From: Plumapathes pennacea | Taxonomy: Eukaryota > Cnidaria > Anthozoa > Antipatharia > Myriopathidae | Direction: 5' to 3' | Assembly: GCA_964036295.1 (NCBI GenBank) | Contig: OZ038464.1 | Coordinates: 26,685,008 to 26,749,007, forward strand | Length of the DNA stretch: 64,000 nucleotides | Part shown: positions 54,101 through 60,691 of the stretch, in pieces | Numbering within the stretch: position 1 is the first letter of the stretch | Layout: every line of letters starts with the position of its first letter | Translations under genes and position numbers: made by a program | Notes under the pieces: generated by a model | Database searches by the model: none | Told to the model about the DNA's origin: nothing | What the model saw: only the letters and a program-made list of their open reading frames with translations

Positions 54101-57100
54101 TTGTATAGAATTCTTGTATAACATGATGTCCTTGTGTTTCCAGTCACGTGTAGCGTGAAACTCCCTCATGAAGCAAAAACGTATATGTGAATAATTCATA
54201 TTGTGTTCAATCCTTCGCCGGTTTTCATTTATTAGGTCTCAGCACGACCTGCAGATTGGGACCGAAGTTCTCCATCGTGCATCACTTGTCTGCTTCGAGC
54301 CCGCTGACCGTGCAAATCTGCCCGTCAACGCAGTGGGTGGGATATTGGGTGACGTCATTTATGGAGGACACGCGGCCGAACAGTTGGACCTGCGGGCCGT
54401 GACGTCATTAGCTCGATGGACTTCAAGTGATCTGTTCGCGGAGGTAGGAAAACAATTTTTCGCTGATGGATTTTAAAAATATGAGTTAAGTTTCGACGAA
54501 AGTTCCTGGGTTCAGATTTTCAAAGCAGGATTAGATTAGTCCTTGATTAGGACTAAACTATTTTGTCTCTTTAGTTTTTCCCTGATAGTTTATGTTTTGA
54601 GCTAGAAGAGGCTTTTTGGCTGGTCTTCGATCAAAACCCTACAGTTTTTTGACCAATTGAGAGAGAATTTAATCATGAGGGTGAAAGTGATATTCGCAGT
54701 TATGAAGCATTCTTAAAAGCAGTTGTAATGATAGCCCTTATATATGTGCTTTATCATATTTACCCCAGAAGGTATCTGAAGTTTAATGCTGGATTAAGTT
54801 TGAACATTTCACGCTTTGCGATGGTTTTGTTTGACAACCTGCTAAATTGAATTGATTTTTTAGTTTTAAGAGTCATTTTTCTTAGTAAAGCCAGAATACA
54901 ATTGTTTGTGAAAAGATTATTGCTATAGTCATAAGGTGATTACTTGTTAGGGGCTGACCGGGAAGACTACAGATTCTGCTACTGATGTGAACGATTATAT
55001 GGAGGACACAGCGGACGATTTATCTGCAGCACAACTTGGTCTTCCCGCGACATCTAGCGGGCACTTACAATTAGCACAAAGCAAGTAAGTGGTTTCTCCT
55101 TGAATTCGAAAACGAAAGAAATTTGGGTAGAAAAGTATGTTGGAAAACGCTGAGTAAAACAAAGGGAAACTACATTCGTCCTTGATACATTGTTTTATAC
55201 TTAAGTTGGTAGTGGAGTCTATTCTTGAGCTGCGAAACAGTTTCATCGACAATATCTTTGTACCCTTTTTCACCCTGTGTATAAGAGAAACCATCGAGGT
55301 CATGGATTCTGAATTCCGGAATCCAGCCTTGTGGATCTAGATTACGAAATTATTCCGAATTCCGGGTTGCAAACCACTATAAATTCCCGCGGATTCCAGT
55401 TCTCGGCAGCAAGAACTTGCTCGGATGTGGACTTCTCTGACATCAGGCGACACGCGTTTCCTGGATCTACTTTACATCGGCGTTGATTTTTCATGCAGAA
55501 TTCTTTTATCAGTTGATTTATTTCACCTTCTCACCCAGGCAACTTGCAAGCGATCTTGAACGAAGCACAGGGGTAACCTGGCCTGCACCTCGTCTGGAAT
55601 GCGAAATAAAAGGACTGGTAGAGAATCTGCTGGACGTAATAACGAAGACACTTGATTCCACTAAGCGCGCCGAACCGAACCCCTCCACACCACAGACAGC
55701 TGTGGTTTGCTTCCTTCGTCGTGAATCGGACTTCTTCTCATCTTTCTTGTGTGAGATTACGCGAGACCTTCGCCTGCTACTTGGAGCCTGTGAAGGCCGC
55801 GTTTTCTTCACTCCACATCTGCACAGATTGGCAGAATGTCTTGCGCGTCTTGAGGTTCCGCGTGCATGGCTTGCTAGGTGCGCAGATGGGATCGCTTTAC
55901 CTGACTGGATAGAAGAGTTGCGGTGTCGCGTTAGAGCCGTAGCGGAGTATGTTCTTCCCGAGCCTCTCCAGCCTCAATCCTTTTGTCTTGGGGCATTTGT
56001 TCATCAGCAAGCGTTTTTGGCTTCCGTTTTGATCGACCATGCAAAAAGCCATACCAAGTCTTCACACTCTCTGAAGTTTAATGTGGAGGTAAGGTATTTT
56101 ACTGGACAATTAACGCCCGACCAATGCAGCATTTCCCAACACGAAAAGCACACTAAAAGCGACCCAAGCAAAATACAAGCACAGAGAAAAATACAAGAAC
56201 AAATATAAGGACAAGCACGAACATAAGAAAAAGTACAAACGCAGGAACAAATACAAGCCCAAACGCAGGCGCTTACAAATACAAGCACAAACAAACGAAT
56301 ACAACAAATATAAGCACAAACAAACGAATAGAACAAATATGAGCACAAACAAACGAATAGAACAAATACAAGCACAAACAAACGAATAGAACAAATATGA
56401 GCACAAACAAACGAATAGAACAAATACAAGCACAAACAAACGAATAGAACAAATATGAGCACAAACAAACGAATAGAACAAATACAAGCACAAACAAACG
56501 AATAGAACAAATATGAGCACAAACAAACGAATAGAACAAATATGAGCACAAACAAACGAATAGAACAAATACAAGCACAAACAAACGAATAGAACAAATA
56601 CAAGCACAAACAAACGAATAGAACAAATATGAGCACAAACAAACGAATAGAACAAATATGAGCACAAACAAACGAATAGAACAAATATGAGCACAAACAC
56701 AAATGCAAGCCCGAGCACAAGCCAAGAACAAGCACAACAAAGTCTCCATTCGCTTGCGCACGTTTCCCCCAGCTGACTAAAACTTTTGTGCTAAAAATGC
56801 TTGCTGTCATATTTGTACTGTGAGATCCAGTTCTGACACAGAGATAAAAGAAAAGAACACTACCTTCACCATGTGTTGGAAACGCCACATCGTTTGGCCT
56901 TTGCAAATCTTACATGAAGACCAAGCGTATCCTCTCTTTCCTCAGGTGATGCAGAGTGACTTTCACCCCAGCTCTCCACCATCGCGTGGAGTTTACGTCA
57001 CCGGCCTCCAGCTTCGACATGCATCATGGGATGCTTCACAGCAACGCATAACAGACGAGCAAGTGCACGCTGACCGGTGTGAACTCCCGATCACGTGGTT

Positions 57101-57308
57101 TAAACCGGTTGAGCAGGGAAGATCTCCATTGGCAGAGGGAGACAATTTAGTTTACGATTGCCCTTTGCGTACCATCGGCGTGAACGATAGCTTCAAGTTA
57201 GCTGCTAACCTTGTTTCGAGTCTTCCGTTGCCTTCAGATTTATCAGTTGATGTTTTAAAGCAACGCAGAGTTGCTTTGGTGCCAGGTTTACGTCTGAAAA
57301 GAACTTAA
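15167..57308 (+). CDS. DNHD1: Dynein heavy chain domain-containing protein 1-like giant protein
   Basis: This is a dynein heavy chain by architecture: tail, linker, AAA1-AAA4, coiled-coil stalk with microtubule-binding region, AAA5, AAA6 and C-terminal domain, in order. My model has 64 coding exons, 15,570 nt including stop, 5,189 residues, with all 63 introns in phase. Clear family landmarks include RHWRALFIG (linker), [17 protein letters not shown] and DGTGKTES (AAA1), GPSGAGKTT and LVLDG (AAA2), GNPGVGKSS and FLDDLN (AAA3), [12 protein letters not shown] (AAA5), [12 protein letters not shown] (AAA6). It is longer than ordinary axonemal heavy chains (about 4,000-4,600). The lost catalytic residues in AAA1 and AAA4 and the disordered inserts fit DNHD1, a divergent member needed for sperm flagella in mammals, better than a force-generating axonemal chain. 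The DNHD1 assignment itself is inference from divergence and size; another divergent heavy chain is possible. Possible poly(A) signal: AATATA near 57,562. Confidence 0.8.
17511..17591 (+). repeat. DNHD1: G-run cluster in intron 1
   Basis: An 18-base G run at 17,511-17,528 is followed by several more G runs (up to 12 bases) to 17,591, starting 60 bp after the exon 1 donor. On the sense strand this has many ways to form a G-quadruplex in DNA or nascent RNA. Confidence 0.9.
18487..18650. mobile_element. Partial MITE copy (GATGACTGTC family)
   Basis: The left end, GGGTTTCAGATGACTGTC and the CCAAAAC words that follow, matches the left end of the full element at 23,339-23,658, as do internal words around CAATCAGAGGCCAAAGTAA and AATCAGCAGTG. 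The right end is not recognisable, so the copy is diverged or truncated. Confidence 0.6.
19601..19682. repeat. Dispersed repeat, partial copy 3 (inverted)
   Basis: The reverse complement of this segment matches the end of the repeat at about 62,665-62,775: CCCTTTCGGGCAGAGCCTCC followed by a TATAG..CTATAGGGAGT-like phrase. It lies in intron 4 of the dynein-like gene. Confidence 0.65.
20069..20191. mobile_element. Palindromic MITE in intron 5
   Basis: The ends are near-perfect inverted repeats of about 35 bp. The left reads AAGGCCTGTTTCTAACGTCG and the right, reverse-complemented, TAGGCCTGTTTCAAACGTCG, both continuing CGCCACTGCCGT. The core between them is about 50 bp. Total length near 123 bp, no coding capacity. 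It ends 34 bp before the exon 6 acceptor. Confidence 0.9.
21390..21535. mobile_element. CAGT-ended MITE, pogo/Tigger-like (intron 8)
   Basis: It starts CAGTAGAATATCCTGATAAA and ends with the inverted counterpart GGATATTACTG, followed by TA. Internally it carries the GTTCGAGTT words also present in the element at 32,754-32,942. CAGT termini and TA flanks are typical of pogo-type elements, but no transposase is present. Confidence 0.7.
21583..21810. mobile_element. GGGCCCGGTTGTTCAAA-type MITE (intron 8)
   Basis: It begins CTGGGCCCGGTTGTTCAAA and contains TTTAATCTTGGATTA. Toward the right end lie inverted words (AATCCTGGATTAGC, GAGCCCAGG). The family recurs in the opposite orientation at 52,250-52,396 and, more diverged, at 54,505-54,640. 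Boundaries are approximate. Confidence 0.6.
23044..23338 (+). mobile_element. tRNA-derived SINE in intron 11
   Basis: The head resembles a class II (Leu/Ser-like) tRNA gene with RNA polymerase III promoter parts: A box TGGCCGAGCGG at 23,051-23,061 and B box GGTTCAATTCC at 23,115-23,125. A non-tRNA body of about 160 bp follows, and the element ends in an A/T-rich tail of TTTA/TTTATTTA repeats (23,300-23,338). The head does not fold as a normal tRNA acceptor and continues past it, so it is a SINE, not a functional tRNA gene. Confidence 0.85.
23339..23658. mobile_element. Full-length MITE with TA flanks (intron 11)
   Basis: The 320-bp element has inverted ends GAGCCGTTTTCGGATGACTG (left) and, reverse-complemented, GAGCGGTTTTCGGATGACTG (right), flanked by TA on both sides, so it fits a Tc1/mariner-type non-autonomous element. 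The interior is rich in TTTGGTTTTGG words and CCAATCA/TGATTGG motifs. It has inserted exactly at the end of the SINE tail and ends 41 bp before exon 12. Confidence 0.9.
24887..24990 (+). repeat. (GAACAC)n-like microsatellite in intron 14
   Basis: An impure hexamer repeat of ACACGA/GAACAC units. It starts about 33 bp after the exon 14 donor. Its sequence is the reverse complement of the tract at 26,497-26,640. Confidence 0.9.
26497..26640 (+). repeat. (GTGTTC)n-like microsatellite in intron 17
   Basis: An impure hexamer repeat of CGTGTT/TCGTGT units, complementary to the intron 14 tract. In the pre-mRNA the two could pair across exons 15-17. Confidence 0.9.
27700..29877 (+). other. DNHD1: DNHD1-like exons 20-24: AAA1 (residues 1708-2046)
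   Basis: Exons: 27700-27932, 28344-28595, 28689-28775, 29141-29446, 29740-29877. AAA1 is the main ATPase site of dyneins. The P-loop is kept as [10 protein letters not shown] (about 1770-1779), with the preceding YGYEYLG and LVITPLTQR. The Walker B segment reads [11 protein letters not shown] where active dyneins have CFDEFNR: the aspartate is Glu (about 1822) and the catalytic glutamate is Asn (about 1823). Later landmarks [20 protein letters not shown] match the usual ITMNPGYAGR..LPDNLK block, with the GYAGR part changed. An extra Ser-rich segment (exon 22 and start of exon 23) interrupts the module. I infer nucleotide binding without normal hydrolysis. Confidence 0.85.
28912..29050. mobile_element. 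Short inverted-repeat element (intron 22)
   Basis: The ends GGCCATTTCCGAG and CTCGGAAATGG form an inverted pair around about 110 bp containing GTTTGATTTGTACG and TTTTGAAACAGAGGCC. I recognise this as a type of non-autonomous repeat common in coral DNA, from memory. A diverged partial relative lies at about 31,488-31,582 in opposite orientation. Confidence 0.65.
32754..32942. mobile_element. CAGT-ended MITE with TA duplication (intron 28)
   Basis: The 189-bp element has ends CAGTAAAACCCCGCTAAGTC and, reverse-complemented, CAGTAAAACCTCACTAACTC, with TA directly on both sides. A direct repeat of GAGTTCGAGTTAACC lies near the right end. This is the classic look of a pogo/Tigger-type MITE; no transposase is encoded. 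Confidence 0.9.
33331..33500. mobile_element. CAGTCAACTC-ended MITE (intron 29)
   Basis: The left end CAGTCAACTCCCTCTTAACG pairs with a right end that reads AATCAACTCTCTTAGACGG on the other strand. GGACACCTCTCT-like words occur twice inside. TA precedes the left end and follows the right one. It begins 24 bp after the exon 29 donor. Confidence 0.8.
35133..35758 (+). repeat. 41-bp minisatellite with 16 CCAAT sites (intron 32)
   Basis: A near-perfect 41-bp unit (GACCAATCAGAAGTGTGTGG then CTGATGTAATGACAATTTATT) is repeated about 15 times, with a single A/C variant (CAGAAG or CAGCAG) the main difference between units. Every unit has one CCAATCAG on the plus strand, 16 in all counting the terminal partial unit. 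It starts 45 bp after the exon 32 donor. Confidence 0.97.
36447..36530 (+). repeat. 17-bp minisatellite (intron 33)
   Basis: Five head-to-tail copies of CCCACACATCTCCTTTA, almost identical, about 110 bp downstream of the exon 33 donor. Confidence 0.95.
37240..37365. mobile_element. Diverged MITE fragment (intron 34)
   Basis: Words TTGGTTTTACTTGG, CTAATCAGTATTGTG, GCCACTTGCTTCGTGA and TTCCTGATTGGG follow in the same order as the middle of the full element at 23,339-23,658. Neither terminus is recognisable. Confidence 0.5.
38644..42800 (+). other. DNHD1: DNHD1-like exons 37-42: AAA4 with acidic insert (residues 2924-3507)
   Basis: Exons: 38644-38906, 39529-39720, 40164-40672, 40874-40966, 41585-41750, 42274-42800. 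Exon 37 has the [29 protein letters not shown] block that opens AAA4 (here only partly quoted: [14 protein letters not shown]). Exons 38-39 add about 125 acidic, Pro/Ser/Thr-rich residues (3012-3135). The P-loop position reads [18 protein letters not shown] where active chains have GGSGKQSLTRLAA, so the essential Lys is Arg (about 3262) and AAA4 probably cannot bind ATP normally. The exon 39 acceptor at 40,163 was chosen because it is the one that keeps frame; its polypyrimidine tract is weak. Exon 41 ends at a GC donor. Confidence 0.8.
41751..42273 (+). other. DNHD1: GC-AG intron (intron 41)
   Basis: Exon 41 ends GAAG and the intron begins GCAAGT, the consensus for the minor GC-AG class. The reading frame across the join (phase 1) continues correctly to exon 42 only with this donor; no GT nearby gives the right phase and product. 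All other introns in the model are GT-AG. Confidence 0.85.
42941..43255 (+). repeat. 63-bp minisatellite (intron 42)
   Basis: Five tandem copies of a 63-bp unit beginning ATTGGTCCAACTTGTAAAGC. Differences are single bases. The unit length is divisible by three, so an open frame runs through all copies; it lies wholly inside an intron. Confidence 0.97.
43488..45006 (+). other. DNHD1: DNHD1-like exons 43-46: stalk and microtubule-binding region (residues 3508-3776)
   Basis: Exons: 43488-43754, 43921-44066, 44165-44435, 44884-45006. Exon 43 is a continuous heptad coiled coil (first stalk strand) rich in Glu, Gln and Lys. Exons 44-45 match the microtubule-binding domain region: [56 protein letters not shown], then [16 protein letters not shown] starting the second coiled-coil strand, which runs on through exon 46 and the start of exon 47. 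So the gene keeps a full-length stalk and tip even though two ATPase sites are damaged. In active dyneins the tip binds the tubulin lattice. Confidence 0.88.
45412..49111 (+). other. DNHD1: DNHD1-like exons 47-52: AAA5 with insert (residues 3777-4298)
   Basis: Exons: 45412-46000, 46364-46576, 47038-47174, 47575-47674, 48177-48577, 48986-49111. Exon 47 finishes the stalk and contains the [17 protein letters not shown] block and [15 protein letters not shown], both diagnostic of AAA5. Exons 48-50 add about 150 residues (3973-4122) that are Ser/Arg-rich, then acidic ([13 protein letters not shown]), then Thr-rich; canonical AAA5 passes straight through this point. Exon 51 resumes the fold with [13 protein letters not shown] (usual FRLYITTKL) and [13 protein letters not shown] (usual LLGIVVAXERPE-like block). 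Exon 52 has [15 protein letters not shown]. Confidence 0.83.
48123..48154 (+). repeat. (GTT)n microsatellite before exon 51
   Basis: About ten GTT triplets lie 23 bp before the exon 51 acceptor (GTTTAG, exon from 48,177) and appear to act as, or replace, its pyrimidine-rich tract. Confidence 0.9.
52250..52396. mobile_element. GGCCCCAGTTGTTCAAA-type MITE, opposite orientation (intron 57)
   Basis: The reverse complement begins GGCCCCAGTTGTTCAAAGCA and continues with TAATCCTGGATGTC, matching the family seen at 21,583. The left boundary is vague. Its end is 39 bp before exon 58. Confidence 0.65.
54505..54640. mobile_element. Diverged member of the GTTCAAA/GGATTA family (intron 61)
   Basis: GGGTTCAGATTTTCAAAGCA followed by GGATTAGATTAGTCC resembles the other two copies. 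The right end cannot be fixed. Confidence 0.45.
56276..56703 (+). repeat. 29-bp minisatellite with two unit types (intron 63)
   Basis: About 15 copies of a 29-bp unit containing GCACAAACAAACGAATAGAA. Units come in two forms, ATACAAGC and ATATGAGC, in a partly alternating order. The flanks (56,155-56,275 and 56,704-56,745) are degenerate ACAAGCAC hexamers from which the array probably grew. Because 29 is not a multiple of three and the unit has no minus-strand stop in any frame, all three minus frames stay open for 160-300 codons. Confidence 0.95.
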
Positions 57309-57808
57309 AAGAAGAGTACAGTACGTTCACTGTGCTTATATATTTGATTGTGTGCGTACATGAAGCATTCGTGAATCTTTGTTGTTTAGCTCCGAGAGCC
57401 AGCATATTTTATTTTAGAACTGTTAAACTATTTAAGTGTGAGAGTTTGGTCTGTAAATATTGTCATGGGGAAGGTCCTTTCTGTAAGTGTTCGACCTGAT
57501 GGCAGGAACCACCAAGATGTAAATTACAATATCATGTCGCGACAATTTTATACATGCAGTGAATATAAATGTTATCTTCCTGACCACAGCTGAGTGAATT
57601 GTCTCTGAGTTACGTTTGACTCAACCTAGTGGTCAACAAGGTGCAGGGTTTTCATCAATGTTTTTGAAAAATCTGCGAACCGGCCCCAGGCATCGCTCGG
57701 CCTACGGCCTCGCTTCCCCGCTCGGGCCCAGACCTCGGAGTTCAAACGCGTGTTGACAGCACACTGAAATGTAAATATAGTGGTGTTTTATAACTTACGG
57801 GTCTTTTT

Positions 57809-57837
57809 GAAGCTATTTGCAATATGCAAATAGCTTC
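57809..57837. repeat. 29-bp palindrome holding an octamer motif
   Basis: Two 13-bp arms, GAAGCTATTTGCA and TGCAAATAGCTTC, are exact inverted copies around a 3-bp spacer. Each arm carries most of an ATGCAAAT octamer (POU-type site), the right arm together with the spacer completing it. Confidence 0.9.
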
Positions 57838-57954
57838 TATGTCGGCGTTTGGGCGATAGTTGAACAGCCGTTCGGCCCATCACATTAGGTCATTAAAATG
57901 CTCCCCCTCTGGTGGCAAAAACTACTGATGGGGGAGGAGCATGAAGTGTTATCC

Positions 57955-57963
57955 ATATAAAAG
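57955..57963 (+). promoter_or_regulatory. TATA-like element without a recognised gene
   Basis: CATATAAAAG is followed by no start codon that opens a meaningful frame. It might drive a non-coding transcript, or be chance. The downstream sequence does not match any small RNA I know. Confidence 0.3.
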
Positions 57964-58185
57964 CCGCCGTGGTACAGGTCCTGTGAGAAAGTTTGTCTTT
58001 TATTATCTACTTAACACAAAGAATGCACAGAGAGATTTCCAGTAAAGGGTTTCCGTGCTAATGTTATAACTTTGCGACAGAATGTCAGAAGCTAAATTAC
58101 CTCTCCAGGGAGGAGTTTTCTAAATATAATTGGCTCTCTCGCAAGTGGAAATTCAAGGCATTAATATTTAATGGAGGCTGTGAGC

Positions 58186-58337
58186 GGATTCTGTCACTAA
58201 TGAAAAATCGACAGGAAATTTTACTGTGAATCTATTTCACCACCGTTCGAATAGCACGAGAAACAGGTTTGTTTGGCTGGAGTGTGTTGCGTTAATACGA
58301 AACTATTATAACGAGTCAAAATCTGGTTTACCTCGCA
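58186..58337. repeat. Direct repeat, copy A
   Basis: It matches 58,426-58,584 at well over 90 percent by eye over about 140 bp, with a short insertion (GAAAAGTCGACT-like) in copy B. Shared words include GGAAATTTTACTGTGAATC and GTTTGTTTGGCTGGAGTG. The short ORFs translated from each copy are alike only because of the duplication. Confidence 0.95.
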
Positions 58338-58425
58338 TGATATGTTTGTTGACACATGATTTCATGACCAGATCGACTGTGGTTTGTCTGAATTGTTTGT
58401 TTACAAAAATTGTCTCTAGTGGGTT

Positions 58426-58584
58426 TTGTCGCTAATGAAAAATCGACTGAAAAGTCGACAGGAAATTTTACTGTGAATCTATTTCACCACCGTTTGAAGA
58501 GCACGAGAAACAGGTTTGTTTGGCTGGAGTGTGTTGCGTTAATACGAAACTACTATAAAGAGTCAAAGTCTGGCTTACCTCGCA
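58426..58584. repeat. Direct repeat, copy B
   Basis: Second copy of the segment at 58,186-58,337, about 245 bp downstream in the same orientation. The intervening 58,370-58,421 stretch is itself found again at 63,949-64,000. Confidence 0.95.
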
Positions 58585-60013
58585 GAAATTTACAGAACGA
58601 CTTGAAATATTTTGGCAAGCTATACTTTCCTCCTTTTATGTCGATCAGCTCAAAAATAATCCTATAATAAACTGTCATGTTTGTGCATTTGTGTTTGGTC
58701 ATGCATAGTACGTAGCTGGCATAGTAGAACATAGTGTAAAACCCCGATCAAACGGTGAAAATATTCGATGATAGTTCGTGCCCCGTTGTAACACGAACTA
58801 CCTATCATAGACTATCATCAACTAGCAAATAGCTTCACGTACGCTTTGCGAACCTATGTTTTAACTTAAGTCAAACGTCAAGTCTGCCGTATTTTCGTTA
58901 CATTTTTCAACACCAGAAAGCATTCCTTAGGTAAGTAAAATATCTTAGCAAAAAGCTGCAGCTATTTCAGAATTTGCTTCTTTCAGCAAACGCGACGTGT
59001 TTGTTAGGTCATGTGACTTCTTGCGGTTTGCGGGCTGCAGTATACGTCAATCGGCTCGACCGCAACACGTTCGCTGTAAACTGCTTTCGTTCTTCGGGTA
59101 ACTATCTCGTTTCTTTTTTTCTTTGTCCACTTTGTTACTTATCTTTCGCTGCTTTGAATAATTTATACCACTTCCGCTTTGGCACTTTCGCTGTGACGGC
59201 ACAAGTTCAGCAGTCGAACTAGGCCATAATCGAAACTTCAAGCAAAAGGTGTGGCTCTGACTCAACACAAGATTTACTTTCTGTACTATTAATATTAATA
59301 TTATACAACAAAATCAAGCAACACGCAGTATGCAATCGACTAGACGCGAAGATGTATGGAAATATATTGAACTATAAAACAGTCGACAGCTCTACTCGAC
59401 TAAATTAAAGACATTAGCCATAAATAATAAATAAACACAACAAAAATATAATAATCTAAAATGAGATTCTACTGCTGCAAAATTCCTATAAAGTTCTATT
59501 ACCGTAGATACTTCGTTATTATTGAACCGACACTAGTTTGTCAGCTTATCTTCCTAATATTGGTTACTTAGGTTTCAAAATGAACAAATAAAAACACTTC
59601 ACTTGGCTTGTAGGCTGCTTTGAATATACCACTTCAGCCTCAGTACTTTCGTTTTCAGTCCACTGTGATGAACCTGAACTCGAACTAGACCATTTTAAGC
59701 GAAACTTCCAGCCAACGGTGTCACTCTGAGTCAAACAAGCTTTTATACGGCTAGCTCTCGGCTATATTACGGCAGCATTTCATACAACAGAATCAAGCAA
59801 CACAAAGTGGTCTTCGCAGTTCATGTGCAATCGACTAGACGCAAAGATATTTAAAACCAAGAGACCATAAATTGAAGTATTTTCTTGATCAAAACCAAAC
59901 TGAGTCGACAGCAACTCGACTAGTGAACGCAACGAATCAAATAATCTAAACTGAGATCCACTACAGAAGTCCTGTGTGGCTACCTCAACATCATGAAACC
60001 GGAACTCCTCGCG

Positions 60014-60691
60014 CTAGTTCTTCTGTGGCGGGTCAGGAGGATAAGTAACACCTTGTGGATAACCGGCCTGTGGTGGATAGCCTTGTGCTGGTGGATATCC
60101 TTGTGGTGGTGGGTAGGCTCCAGCCTGCTGTGGTGGCATGTATGGAGGAGGTTGCTGCATCATCATCCCTGGCTGAGGAGGCGGATAATGCTGTTGTTGC
60201 TGAGTTGCAGTCATGGTGCTCGATGATATGGCCACATGTCCCGCCGGTTGTCGCACGACAACAGCTCCTGGGCGATGCCTGTACATCGGGCAGCACGCAC
60301 AACAACAGCACACGGCGATACCGATGATGATACCAAAGAAGATCAGGGTGCCGACAACAGCGCCTGCAACGACGGCTGATGAAGTCGGGCAGTTATCGTA
60401 GGTATAGACACAGTCGCCATTCCAGCAGCACGTCTGAGAATTACCGCACTCAGAATCTTTGGCACAACTACTGCAGCTATCGTACGAATAGATACAGTCG
60501 CCCGAGCTCGAGCAGCACTTCTTACCAGAGCTGCACTCAAAATCGTAGGTACAGCTGCAGCTGCTCTTGCATGTATTTGAACAGCAAAGTTCCGCCCCTG
60601 GACAGTCGAGCCAATCAGTGCAATATTTTGCGTTGCCAAGGACGAAAAACGAAAAAAACGCAAGCACAAATATAGCTTTCACTGACGCCAT
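60014..60691 (-). CDS. Cysteine-rich single-pass membrane protein with PPPY tail
   Basis: The 225-residue product is encoded in one uninterrupted exon. It has a signal peptide (1-21, hydrophobic core then GNA), a lumenal/extracellular cysteine-rich part (24-101) made of about three related units of the form C-x5-C-x5-CC-x4/5-C-x6-C (clearest at 47-73 and 76-101), and one membrane helix (about 105-127). A cluster of seven cysteines follows at the cytosolic face (likely palmitoylation), then a Pro/Gln/Tyr/Gly-rich tail with PPPY (181-184), a WW-domain ligand, and repeated GYPP words. The layout recalls Shisa/WBP1-like adaptors, and the CC spacing recalls WAP-type knots, but I do not recognise the exact family. 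A CAACATGGCGGAC word lies about 65 bp upstream of the start. Function unknown; a role in trafficking or ubiquitin-ligase binding is inference from the PPPY site. Confidence 0.85.
   Translation of the reverse strand: MASVKAIFVLAFFSFFVLGNAKYCTDWLDCPGAELCCSNTCKSSCSCTYDFECSSGKKCCSSSGDCIYSYDSCSSCAKDSECGNSQTCCWNGDCVYTYDNCPTSSAVVAGAVVGTLIFFGIIIGIAVCCCCACCPMYRHRPGAVVVRQPAGHVAISSSTMTATQQQQHYPPPQPGMMMQQPPPYMPPQQAGAYPPPQGYPPAQGYPPQAGYPQGVTYPPDPPQKN

Larger units (their letters stand above)
49696..57308 (+). other. DNHD1: DNHD1-like exons 53-64: AAA6 and C-terminal domain (residues 4299-5189)
   Basis: Exons: 49696-49966, 50369-50538, 50755-50853, 51203-51298, 51797-51968, 52435-52634, 53075-53383, 53838-53941, 54236-54443, 54951-55084, 55539-56088, 56946-57308. 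Landmarks: [20 protein letters not shown] opens the AAA5-AAA6 bridge; exon 56 [13 protein letters not shown] and exon 57 [10 protein letters not shown] match the usual LLLLRCLRPD and TPLIFVLSPG blocks; exon 58 has [15 protein letters not shown]; exon 59 [13 protein letters not shown]. Exons 60-61 [14 protein letters not shown] and [14 protein letters not shown] match the FFHAVVQERR and YGG sites. Exon 64 [16 protein letters not shown] and the DCPLRT block match the GVYLEGAXWD and CPVYKT ends of axonemal chains. The stop is at 57,306-57,308. Confidence 0.85.
57309..60013. other. Non-coding stretch with duplicated segments
   Basis: I see no gene here. It contains the dynein-like 3' untranslated region (up to perhaps 57,580), a 29-bp palindrome at 57,809-57,837, a TATA-like site at 57,956, and direct duplications at 58,186-58,337 / 58,426-58,584 and, more diverged, about 59,126-59,400 / 59,545-59,920. 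The last pair may include the 3' end of the minus-strand gene at 60,014. Confidence 0.6.

Noticed and set aside
56004..56906. Three overlapping minus-strand ORFs of 162-300 codons rich in Cys and Phe
   Set aside because: They are translations of a 29-bp minisatellite in three frames inside an intron; there is no start context, domain or non-repeat extension of note.
57901..57915. CTCCCCCTCTGGTGG, close to the vertebrate CTCF core
   Set aside because: As far as I know CTCF is absent from cnidarians, so in the likely host this is chance similarity; it would matter only if the host is a bilaterian.
60343..60669. Overlapping ORFs antisense or frame-shifted to the cysteine-rich gene
   Set aside because: The signal peptide, cysteine spacing and membrane helix exist only in the 225-residue frame; the others are shadows.
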